Assembly: GCA_023379075.1 (NCBI GenBank)
Contig: JAMCSO010000049.1
Coordinates: forward strand, 1 to 5,966
Direction: 5' to 3'
From: Candidatus Martarchaeota archaeon
GTDB taxonomy: Archaea > Micrarchaeota > Micrarchaeia > Micrarchaeales > CABMGC01
DNA length: 5,966 bases
A program made the position numbers and the translations under genes. Under the pieces are notes generated by a model. That model saw only the letters and a program-made list of their open reading frames with translations, was not told where the DNA came from and searched no databases. Positions 1 through 5,147 of this stretch are shown one piece after another (position 1 is the first letter of the stretch; every line of letters begins with the position of its first letter).

Positions 1-52
1 GTGGGTTTGGCACTGGAAGATTATTAACCCTTTTCTGTAAAAGAGAGGGATT

Positions 53-166
53 TTATCTTCGTCTCTTCTTTGCCTTTTTTCTTGCTGACTTCTTGAGCTT
101 GGAAGCTGCCTTCTTCCTATAGTTCTTCCCTACTTTCCTGGTCTTTTTGCTGACTTTCTTCTGCAT
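53..166 (-). CDS. Small hyperbasic protein, 37 residues, function unknown
   Basis: This short minus-strand ORF starts at ATG 166-164 and ends at TAA 55-53. The product begins MQKKVSKKTRKVGKNY and ends KKAKKRRR. By my count 15 Lys and 6 Arg make up 21 of 37 residues, with no acidic residue and one Tyr. An in-frame stop (TAA, 181-179) lies just upstream, so this ATG is the only reasonable start. An AGGT ribosome-binding-like element (176-173) sits 6 bases before it and TATA-like boxes lie further upstream. It follows fen on the same strand after 81 bases. The composition suggests binding to nucleic acid, like tiny ribosomal proteins or histone-tail-like peptides, but it does not match eL41 or eL39 as I know them. 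No function is assigned. A chance Lys-rich ORF remains possible because the strand is purine-rich. Confidence 0.55.
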   Translation of the reverse strand: MQKKVSKKTRKVGKNYRKKAASKLKKSARKKAKKRRR

Positions 167-172
167 ATGAAA

Positions 173-211
173 ACCTTTTTATATTGGTAGTATAAATCAG
201 AAGCTATAAAA
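173..211 (-). promoter_or_regulatory. TATA-like promoter region and ribosome-binding-like site of the small basic ORF
   Basis: On the minus strand this stretch holds a TTTTATA box (211-205), a second TTTATA box (196-191) and an AAAGGT element (178-173). The first box would place transcription start near 182, giving a leader of about 16 bases that contains AGGT. The second would place it near the ATG, giving an almost leaderless message. The sequence cannot decide between them. If functional, the small ORF has its own promoter rather than depending only on read-through from fen. The box-to-start spacing of about 26 bases is established archaeal knowledge; its application here is inference. Confidence 0.4.
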
Positions 212-247
212 CCTTTTCTGTCTAGATGCGAGATATCTTCTCTCAAC

Positions 248-1306
248 TCACATCCAGCGGTCTATGCCCCTTTGCCCTTTTTTTGCCTTGGCAGCTATCA
301 GAGAATCGGCAACCTTCCCGACTCTGTCCTCAGAGAATCCATGATCCCTGCACATGAAATCTATTATGCCCTGCCTTTCAGGCTTCGAGGAGACAATGAT
401 CTCTGAGAAGTCTTCATCTGACATCTCCTCAATTTCCGGTTCGAGAAAGACAGATGCAACCTCATTAGGGTCAAGATCAAACTCCTTTCCATATTTCTCC
501 TTCAGCGTTTTCTCTATATCGACTATGGAATCATTCTCCCTAACAAGCTTAAGCGCGGTGATGGGGCCTATTTTTTCTATCCCGTGATTGAAATCTGTAC
601 CAACCAGAAGCCCGAGCCAGACTAGCTTCTCCCTGCTTATGCCAAAGTGGTCTAGGAATCTTTTAAGAAATATCCTCTCCAGATTAATGTCCACATAGGT
701 GTTACGCTTTGGAAGCTTTCTCTTTCCTGTTATAGTAAGATTCCTTATTACTACCTCTGAACCAAATAAGAAAGAGTCATAATCCTGACTTGCGGTGGCG
801 TATGCCAACCCTTTCCTGACGAAATATGCTGCCTGCGCCTCACCTTCCCCAGGAGCCTGTATGTATGGTATGCCCATCAGTCCGAGAAGATTCTTTGAGC
901 TCTCTATCACATGCTTGTCTATCTTCGTGCTCGCCATCGCGTGGAGTCGTGCCTCATCCAACGCGCCCTCCTCCTTCGCTTTCTGCCAATTTTCGAATGC
1001 AGCATTCCTCCTGTTCATCCTTGCCTCCAAGGTTCTCTGTTTAAGCTTTGGAGGTATCCCATCAAAAACAAATATCGGGCTGATATTATGATCAAGGAGA
1101 TTTGATACTCTGTACAGTATTCCGGAGAGATGGCTGGTGACCATTCCGTTGGAATCTGTGAGAGGAGTTCCATCAGCCTGCCTTATTATTGAGAGGAATT
1201 GATAAATTGTATTGAAGGCATCAATAGCAATTCTCTTTCCAGATAGTTCATCAAACAATATGCTTTCTTTGACTTCTGAGACAAGCTTGCCGATGTTAAC
1301 TGACAA
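248..1306 (-). CDS. fen: Flap endonuclease 1 (FEN-1, XPG/Rad2 family)
   Basis: Structure-specific 5' nuclease that removes RNA-primer flaps during Okazaki fragment maturation and acts in base-excision repair, normally with PCNA. The residue numbers here count from the upstream GTG at 1312 (354 aa). The N-domain carries the metal ligand D31 (IAIDAFN) and D84 (FVFDGIPP). The I-domain carries E156 and E158 (GEGEAQAAY), D177 and D179 (ASQDYDS), and D240 (VGTDFN) leading into the helix-hairpin-helix-like IGP segment. All catalytic acidic residues are present and the length is normal. I prefer the TTG start at 1306: it gives MSVNIGKLV, aligning with the usual MGVxIG start, and has an AGGGTG site 5 bases upstream, whereas the GTG at 1312 overlaps that site. 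Ser replaces the usual Gly2 of the family. The C-terminus QRGIDRWM is a PCNA-interacting motif ending in Met instead of the second aromatic. It follows MBF1 by 9 bases, so the two are probably co-transcribed. Confidence 0.95.
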   Translation of the reverse strand: MSVNIGKLVSEVKESILFDELSGKRIAIDAFNTIYQFLSIIRQADGTPLTDSNGMVTSHLSGILYRVSNLLDHNISPIFVFDGIPPKLKQRTLEARMNRRNAAFENWQKAKEEGALDEARLHAMASTKIDKHVIESSKNLLGLMGIPYIQAPGEGEAQAAYFVRKGLAYATASQDYDSFLFGSEVVIRNLTITGKRKLPKRNTYVDINLERIFLKRFLDHFGISREKLVWLGLLVGTDFNHGIEKIGPITALKLVRENDSIVDIEKTLKEKYGKEFDLDPNEVASVFLEPEIEEMSDEDFSEIIVSSKPERQGIIDFMCRDHGFSEDRVGKVADSLIAAKAKKGQRGIDRWM

Positions 1307-1311
1307 TTGCA

Positions 1312-1317
1312 CACCCT
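1312..1317 (-). promoter_or_regulatory. Ribosome-binding site deciding the fen start
   Basis: On the minus strand AGGGTG overlaps the MBF1 stop codon (TAG, 1318-1316) and lies 5 bases before TTG 1306-1304. Its GGTG core matches the archaeal anti-Shine-Dalgarno sequence. Because the competing GTG start (1312-1310) overlaps this element, the spacing favours initiation at the TTG. The site couples fen translation to the end of the MBF1 gene. Confidence 0.55.
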
Positions 1318-1780
1318 AATCCGATGGTTCTTTGCGGAACGCGATATCGCCGAGTGTTAGCGGTTCGTTCTTTCCTTTCTTGATCTTGCTGTTTCCAGCA
1401 TCGGCCTTTGGCTTTATTAGTATCTTAATGTTTAGTTCACGCTCCAGTTTAACAACAAGCTTCTCTGTTGGAAGCGTCCTCTCGTTCTCGACTCTGATAA
1501 GATTACTCTCCTTCTCATTTATTCTCTCTGCGAGGACTTTCATAGGAATACCTAAAGCCTCGCGGGCCTTCCTTATCTTTTCACCGTAGCCTTCAATTAT
1601 CTCATCTTCAGGCTCTTCTTCACGAGCAGATGGCCTTGTTGGGGATTCATGTTCAGAACCGATCTTGCTTATTATGCTTTTGCCCTTTGAGCATCTTTCG
1701 CATACACTCATTCTTGCGCCTTCCAACTCAACTACGTATAAGATGTCTGAATTTCTACCACAAATCTCACAATCGCCCAT
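1316..1780 (-). CDS. mbf1: Multiprotein bridging factor 1 (MBF1)-type transcription factor
   Basis: Archaeal MBF1 homolog of 154 residues. In eukaryotes MBF1 bridges activators and TBP and also limits ribosomal frameshifting; in archaea it has been linked to ribosomes. An N-terminal zinc ribbon has C4-x2-C7 (CEICG) and C27-x2-C30 (CERC). A charged linker (about residues 42-62, rich in Glu) precedes a Cro/C1-type helix-turn-helix at about 66-120 (YGEKIRKAREALGIPMKVLA, then ESNLIRVENERTLPT). The C-terminal tail contains LTLGDIAF, a family hallmark. The ORF is open up to a TTG at 1810, but the ATG at 1780 gives MGDCEICG, placing the first zinc-binding Cys where the family has it, so the extra 10 residues are probably not translated. 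It is the first gene of a minus-strand unit with fen and diverges from the membrane protease gene. Confidence 0.9.
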   Translation of the reverse strand: MGDCEICGRNSDILYVVELEGARMSVCERCSKGKSIISKIGSEHESPTRPSAREEEPEDEIIEGYGEKIRKAREALGIPMKVLAERINEKESNLIRVENERTLPTEKLVVKLERELNIKILIKPKADAGNSKIKKGKNEPLTLGDIAFRKEPSD

Positions 1781-1822
1781 GCAACAACCATTTAAATAAT
1801 TCTTCTGCAATTGATTCTTTCA

Positions 1823-1840
1823 AGAGGATATGAATCCTCT
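1823..1840. promoter_or_regulatory. Perfect 7-bp inverted repeat in the divergent promoter region (candidate operator)
   Basis: AGAGGAT (1823-1829) and ATCCTCT (1834-1840) are exact reverse complements separated by ATGA. The palindrome lies between the divergent MBF1 and protease genes. It sits immediately downstream (minus-strand sense) of a TATA-like stretch at 1854-1841 and so would cover the expected start-site region of that promoter, a typical place for a repressor. It could instead form a small RNA hairpin. The repeat is seen directly; the operator role is inference. Confidence 0.45.
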
Positions 1841-1854
1841 ACTATATTATTATA
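1841..1854 (-). promoter_or_regulatory. TATA-like box for the MBF1-fen unit
   Basis: The minus-strand sequence ATAATAATATAGT is AT-rich and TATA-like. With the usual archaeal spacing of about 26 bases, transcription would start near 1822, leaving a leader of about 40 bases before ATG 1780. A second TATA-like element, TTATTTAAAT (about 1800-1791), is too close to that ATG to serve it. Several AT-rich candidates exist in this region, so the assignment is tentative. Confidence 0.35.
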
Positions 1855-1865
1855 TGTTGCTAAGG

Positions 1866-1874
1866 TATAAAAAT
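1866..1874 (+). promoter_or_regulatory. TATA-like box for the membrane protease gene
   Basis: TATAAAAAT preceded by AAGG resembles an archaeal TATA/BRE pair. Its centre is only 16 bases upstream of ATG 1886 and about 31 upstream of ATG 1901. If used, transcription would begin near 1896 and translation probably at codon 6 (ATG 1901). An alternative box at 1843-1850 (TATATTAT) would give a leader of about 13 bases before ATG 1886. Confidence 0.4.
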
Positions 1875-1885
1875 AATTTCGAAAG

Positions 1886-3436
1886 ATGATTTCTGATAAA
1901 ATGGCCAAACTTCATATCAAAAAGATGAATGTCAACGGAGTCTCGTCATGGATTCTCACATTGTTTGTAGTTATTGCGTGCCTTCTCGTGCTGGTATATA
2001 GTTACTATAGCAATTGGAACATAGCCCTAAGGATAATGTTCTTTATAGCTGCATTGTTTTTATCAGGCAGCGCTATAACAAGAATAAACGGCCTTGAAGG
2101 AGGTTATGGACTTTACTTACTCAAGACAAAGAAAGGCATAAATTTTATAGACTCGCTATCCAAGAGAGCACCATGGTTCTGGAAGGGAATGGCTGAGTGG
2201 GGGCTTGTTATAGCGTTTGGATTTCTCTCTTACCCAATCTTTAGGAAGAGGATAGGGTGGGGCGCATACATCATTGGAATACTCTCGATAGTTGTCATAC
2301 TTTTATTCGTGCTGCCTGCTGCCTGCCTGCCACTCGGTTTTTTTAATATACCACAGATAAAGGCTTTGAGTGAGAGTTGCAGCATTGGCACATCTCAGAC
2401 AGGTTTTATAGGATACTTCTCGCAGATTGCTTCCTCAATTGTTAGCAGAGGACTAACTATAAACTTAATTACCATCTATCTAATAACAATAATTGGTGGG
2501 TTCTCTCTGTTTCTTATAGGCGTTCTTGTTTATAGTTCGCTCTCCATCCTTTATGTTGTAGGTATAACGCTCTTTGGATTAGTAACTTCGCAGCCAGACT
2601 ATAATGTTTTGCACTCAGTGTTGCCAGAAGTAATTCCGTTGGTACCAGGAGTTACCATACCTCTTCTTAGCGGCATAGCTGCTTTTGCATTCATTCTTAT
2701 AGTGCACGAGTTCTCACATGGAATACTTGCAAGGATCAGCAAAGTAAATATCAAGTCAGTAGGCATCGCGGTGTTTGGTATATTTCCTATTGGAGCATTT
2801 GTCGAACCAGATGAGAAGGCGATCACAAAACTTAGCAAGAGGGAACAGAACAATATATCAATAGCAGGAGTCTCAGCCAATATTCTATTCACGTTTATCT
2901 TTTTCGCGCTGATGATGTGTACCCTGATTTATATAATTCCGCATTATTTTGTCAATAATATAATTTTGAGTGGTGTGATAAATAACACACCAGCATCAAA
3001 AGTATTCAGCTCCAATGACATTGGTACAATAATAAATTCATGGAACAAGATACCACTCACTAATGTATCAAACTTTGCATATGCTGTATCTCTTGACAAG
3101 CCAGGAAGCAGAGTTTACATTGGCACAAATATAGGGAATTATACAATAGTGGCAAACAGCAGCGGGAAGATAGGAGTATTTATTAGCCAGGTTTCTTCTC
3201 CAACCAAAGGGATACTTTCAGGTATAGTAAACTTCTTTTACGCGTTTTTCGGGTTGACTTTTCTTCTTAGCTTCTTTGTAGGAATATTCAATCTTCTTCC
3301 AATAGCAGTGATAGGTCTTGATGGTTACAGGATATATAAAACAGAGATCAGGAACAAGAATGTAATTAAGATAATAACAGCAATAGTTGCGCTCTCTATA
3401 CTAATCAATATAATTCCATGGATATGGAATATATGA
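1886..3436 (+). CDS. Site-2-type intramembrane metalloprotease (peptidase family M50) with PDZ-like region
   Basis: Polytopic membrane zinc protease of 516 residues, of the class that cuts transmembrane or anchored substrates in regulated intramembrane proteolysis. The zinc-binding helix HEFSHG is at 274-279, with ligands H274 and H278 and catalytic E275. The third ligand, D479, lies in LDG after NLLP (469-472). FVEPDE (305-310) is typical of archaeal members. Hydrophobic segments lie near 20-41, 47-64, 106-118, 127-150, 190-232, 258-282, 290-305, 327-352, 445-475 and 493-515. A polar stretch at about 362-432 (GVINNTPASKVFSSNDIG and following) looks like one degenerate PDZ domain between the two catalytic motifs. 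ATG 1886 has no clear ribosome-binding site; ATG 1901 or ATG 1925, both just ahead of the first membrane segment, are alternative starts. The substrate is unknown. It stands where the RNA polymerase A'' gene usually precedes L30e. A short CTGC tandem run (2311-2330) encodes part of segment 127-150. Confidence 0.9.
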   Translation: MISDKMAKLHIKKMNVNGVSSWILTLFVVIACLLVLVYSYYSNWNIALRIMFFIAALFLSGSAITRINGLEGGYGLYLLKTKKGINFIDSLSKRAPWFWKGMAEWGLVIAFGFLSYPIFRKRIGWGAYIIGILSIVVILLFVLPAACLPLGFFNIPQIKALSESCSIGTSQTGFIGYFSQIASSIVSRGLTINLITIYLITIIGGFSLFLIGVLVYSSLSILYVVGITLFGLVTSQPDYNVLHSVLPEVIPLVPGVTIPLLSGIAAFAFILIVHEFSHGILARISKVNIKSVGIAVFGIFPIGAFVEPDEKAITKLSKREQNNISIAGVSANILFTFIFFALMMCTLIYIIPHYFVNNIILSGVINNTPASKVFSSNDIGTIINSWNKIPLTNVSNFAYAVSLDKPGSRVYIGTNIGNYTIVANSSGKIGVFISQVSSPTKGILSGIVNFFYAFFGLTFLLSFFVGIFNLLPIAVIGLDGYRIYKTEIRNKNVIKIITAIVALSILINIIPWIWNI

Positions 3437-3480
3437 TGCAATAATATTGGAAAGAAAATGCGGGGCTCACGCCACAATGA

Positions 3481-3488
3481 TTAAATAC
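3481..3488 (+). promoter_or_regulatory. TATA-like box upstream of the ribosomal protein operon
   Basis: TTAAATAC, preceded by purine-rich ACAATGA, lies in the 175-base gap after the protease. It predicts transcription starting near 3510, giving a leader of about 100 bases before L30e. A second box, TTTATAAT (3588-3595), is only about 20 bases from the L30e ATG and is somewhat too close to be its own leaderless promoter. The first is therefore the better candidate. I see no tRNA or stable terminator hairpin in this gap. Confidence 0.4.
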
Positions 3489-3611
3489 CTTTTGTGTAGA
3501 ATAAATGATGTATCTTAGTGAGTGCAGATTTACCGCTGTATGTGATCTCTCAATGCTTTGCATCCCAGACAGATCAGCGATTTGAACTTTATAATAATAC
3601 CGGAAGATTTT

Positions 3612-3911
3612 ATGGTAGACCTTAATAGTGATATAAGGCTTGCAACTGGCACAGGCAAAGTTGCGATCGGATACAAGGATACTGTCAGAATGATCAATAA
3701 AAATGGATTAAAGGCAGTAATACTCGCAGTTAAGGGAAAGAAGGAGATTGTTGAGGATATAACGCATGTCTGCAGCATTGCAGGCGTGAGGATTATCAGA
3801 TTTGAAGGAAATTCTATTGAACTCGGAACTGTATGCGGAAAGCCCTACTCTGTTAACAGCATTGGAATAATGGAAGAGGGCAATTCCAGGATACTTGATG
3901 AAAGTTATTAA
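3612..3911 (+). CDS. rpl30e: Large-subunit ribosomal protein L30e (eL30)
   Basis: L7Ae/L30e-fold RNA-binding protein of the archaeal large ribosomal subunit, 99 residues, the normal family length. Recognition rests on the N-terminus MVDLNSDIRLATGTGKVAIG, the central VEDITH helix, and the hallmark FEGNSIELGTVCGKPYSV (about 64-81). The frame is open upstream to a TTG at 3558, but that would add 18 residues absent from the family, so ATG 3612 is chosen. No strong ribosome-binding site precedes it. The loop that reads like A-x-N-x-x-P in relatives (for example ARNARP) is AVKGKK here (39-44), lacking the Asn normally at the RNA interface. It opens a plus-strand unit with S12, S7 and EF-2, and no nusA follows it as it does in most archaea. 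Confidence 0.9.
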   Translation: MVDLNSDIRLATGTGKVAIGYKDTVRMINKNGLKAVILAVKGKKEIVEDITHVCSIAGVRIIRFEGNSIELGTVCGKPYSVNSIGIMEEGNSRILDESY

Positions 3912-3922
3912 TTCAAGAGATT

Positions 3923-3927
3923 AGGTG
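3923..3927 (+). promoter_or_regulatory. Ribosome-binding site of S12, supporting a TTG start
   Basis: AGGTG lies 5 bases before TTG 3933-3935. Its GGTG core matches the archaeal anti-Shine-Dalgarno sequence, and the nearby ATG at 3940 is out of frame. The TTG start is therefore well supported. Confidence 0.7.
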
Positions 3928-3932
3928 TTTGA

Positions 3933-4361
3933 TTGCCAAATGGTGAATTCGCAGCAAAAGAGCTTGTCAGAAAGAGAAAGAAACAAAGGCTGCTTAATAA
4001 GTGGTGGAAGAGAAAGAAGCTAAAACTTAAGCAGAAATATGATGCAGTTGGTACAGTGCCAATGGCAAAGGCGTTAGTGCTCCAGAAATTCGTGCTCCAG
4101 CAGAAGCAACCTCACAGCGGTTTGATAAAGTGCGTTAGGGTGCAGCTAATTAAGAATGCTAAGGTTGTTGGTGCATACGTGCCATACGACGGTTCAATAA
4201 ATTTCATAGATGAACACGATGAAGTTACAATACAAGGACTTGGTGGATCCCAGAGAGGGCAGATGGGATGCATTCCTGGAATAAAGTATAGAGTGATAGC
4301 AGTTAATGGAGCTGACCTTTTCCAAGTAGTTAAGGGAAAGAAAGACAAGCCTAAGAGATGA
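3933..4361 (+). CDS. rps12: Small-subunit ribosomal protein S12 (uS12)
   Basis: Decoding-centre protein of the small ribosomal subunit, 142 residues, close to the archaeal norm. Family blocks in order: NGEFAAKEL (3-11), a very basic stretch (12-35), MAKALVLQKF (44-53), the decoding loop KQPHSGLIKCVRVQLIKN (58-75), VPYDGSINFIDEHDEV (83-98), the GCIPGIKY loop (112-119), and VKGKKDKPKR at the C-terminus. Two near-universal sites differ. The loop usually reading PNSAxRK is PHSGLIK (P60 and S62 kept; Asn to His, Ala to Gly, Arg to Ile). The loop usually reading G-D-I/L-P-G has Cys at 113 instead of Asp, the residue that bacteria methylthiolate. The gene starts at TTG, 21 bases after L30e and 4 bases before S7, so it is co-transcribed and probably translationally coupled to S7. 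No frameshift or truncation is visible. Confidence 0.95.
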   Translation: MPNGEFAAKELVRKRKKQRLLNKWWKRKKLKLKQKYDAVGTVPMAKALVLQKFVLQQKQPHSGLIKCVRVQLIKNAKVVGAYVPYDGSINFIDEHDEVTIQGLGGSQRGQMGCIPGIKYRVIAVNGADLFQVVKGKKDKPKR

Positions 4362-4362
4362 T
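4355..4362 (+). promoter_or_regulatory. Ribosome-binding site of S7 (GTG start)
   Basis: GAGATGAT overlaps the S12 stop codon, differs from the ideal GAGGTGAT by one base, and ends 3 bases before GTG 4366. It supports the upstream start. A second purine-rich site, GGAGAGGAG (4474-4482), precedes an in-frame ATG at 4486, so a shorter 215-residue product is also possible. Confidence 0.55.
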
Positions 4363-4365
4363 TTT

Positions 4366-5133
4366 GTGGCTGAGGAGATTAAAAACGAAGAGAAGCAGGA
4401 AAAGGTAGTTGCTGAAGAGCAGCAGGAAGAACAGGAGGCATCCAAAAAAAGAAGAAAGAGCAATAGAGCCAATGGAGAGGAGAACATGCGTGAAGCTAAA
4501 GTGGATCAGGAAGAGGAAAAGCCAAGGGAAAGGGGAATGCTCTTCGAGAAGTATCCGACCACAGAAGTGGAAGTCCGGGATCCTAGCCTCGCTGCTTATG
4601 TCACATTTGGAAAGAGCCCTTACCCAAATATCTTCGGCAGAAGAAAGAATAAGGCATATTATGATTCCCACATAAGCATAGTCGAGAGACTTGCTAACAA
4701 GATAATGAGAGGAGGGACAGGGAAAAAGGTAGGAGGCAAAGTAATACGAAGAGAGGGAAAGCTCCAGGGAAGGAAGATTAAGGTAATGAGCACAATAGAG
4801 AATGCATTTGATATTATAAACAAGCAGACAGGGAAGAATCCTGTGCAGGTCTTTGTAGATGCGCTCCAGAATTCAGCCCCCATAGAAGACACCACAAGAG
4901 TGAGGTATGGGGGTATATCTTACAATGTTGCAGTTGGAATAAGCTCTGAGAGGAGAGTCGATGTGGCTCTGAGGAGCATAGCGCTTGCAGCGTTGATAAA
5001 CTCATTCAAAAACAGGAAGACACTTGCAGAGGCTCTTGCAAATGAGCTTATTCTTGCATCTACAAAGAGCCAAGATAGCTACGCGATAAAGAAGAGAATC
5101 GAGAGCGAGAGAGTAGCGAAGAGGGCAAGGTAA
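4366..5133 (+). CDS. rps7: Small-subunit ribosomal protein S7 (uS7) with charged N-terminal extension
   Basis: Primary 16S rRNA-binding protein that nucleates assembly of the small-subunit head. The 255-residue reading starts at GTG 4366. The family core begins near MLFEKY (58-63), with VEVRDPSL (68-75), ISIVERLANKIMRGG (103-117), ENAFDIINKQTGKNPVQVF (145-163), the signature SAPIEDTTRVRYGGISY (170-186), ERRVDVALR (195-203), KTLAEALANELILAS (218-232) and a basic tail ending RVAKRAR. Archaeal S7 is usually about 190-220 residues. The first 57 residues are low-complexity and charged (Glu/Lys/Gln runs with one KKRRK cluster) and look disordered. ATG 4486 (codon 41) with GGAGAGGAG upstream would give the usual length, so the true start is uncertain. 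The gene lies 4 bases after S12 and 14 before EF-2. Confidence 0.93.
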   Translation: MAEEIKNEEKQEKVVAEEQQEEQEASKKRRKSNRANGEENMREAKVDQEEEKPRERGMLFEKYPTTEVEVRDPSLAAYVTFGKSPYPNIFGRRKNKAYYDSHISIVERLANKIMRGGTGKKVGGKVIRREGKLQGRKIKVMSTIENAFDIINKQTGKNPVQVFVDALQNSAPIEDTTRVRYGGISYNVAVGISSERRVDVALRSIALAALINSFKNRKTLAEALANELILASTKSQDSYAIKKRIESERVAKRAR

Positions 5134-5138
5134 GTTTC

Positions 5139-5142
5139 GGTG
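5139..5142 (+). promoter_or_regulatory. Ribosome-binding site of EF-2
   Basis: GGTG sits 5 bases before ATG 5148, in the gap after the S7 stop. The spacing is the same as for S12 and as proposed for fen, which supports ATG 5148 as the start. Confidence 0.6.
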
Positions 5143-5147
5143 TTGTT

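Noticed and set aside
1..27. Possible C-terminal tail of a plus-strand gene reading VGLALEDY then TAA.
   Set aside because: Eight codons at the window edge are too few to support a gene; no motif is present and any frame would show something like this.
28..50. Imperfect hairpin CCCTTTT...AAAA-bulge-GGG after the small basic ORF, a possible terminator.
   Set aside because: The stem needs a 4-base bulge and is not followed by a convincing T-run on either strand.
354..1105. Several plus-strand ORFs of 64-98 codons opposite fen.
   Set aside because: They are antisense shadows of fen: no recognisable motifs, low-complexity Ser/Phe/Leu composition, and no start signals.
1781..1810. A 10-residue upstream extension of MBF1 from TTG 1810.
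   Set aside because: Archaeal MBF1 starts just before the CxxC pair, which fits ATG 1780; the extension has no family support.
1332..1833. Plus-strand ORFs opposite MBF1, including one reaching into the divergent promoter.
   Set aside because: The minus-strand frame has clear zinc-ribbon and helix-turn-helix motifs; these are shadows.
2311..2333. CTGC tandem run in the protease gene as a repeat element.
   Set aside because: It is only about 20 bases, in frame, and codes for an ordinary hydrophobic segment; no insertion or duplication is evident.
3558..3611. An 18-residue upstream extension of L30e from TTG 3558.
   Set aside because: No ribosome-binding site, and the family starts at MVD, matching ATG 3612.
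4443..4450. A run of seven A's in the S7 extension as a programmed frameshift site.
   Set aside because: It is not phased as a slippery heptamer for the S7 frame, and the frame continues into well-conserved S7 sequence.
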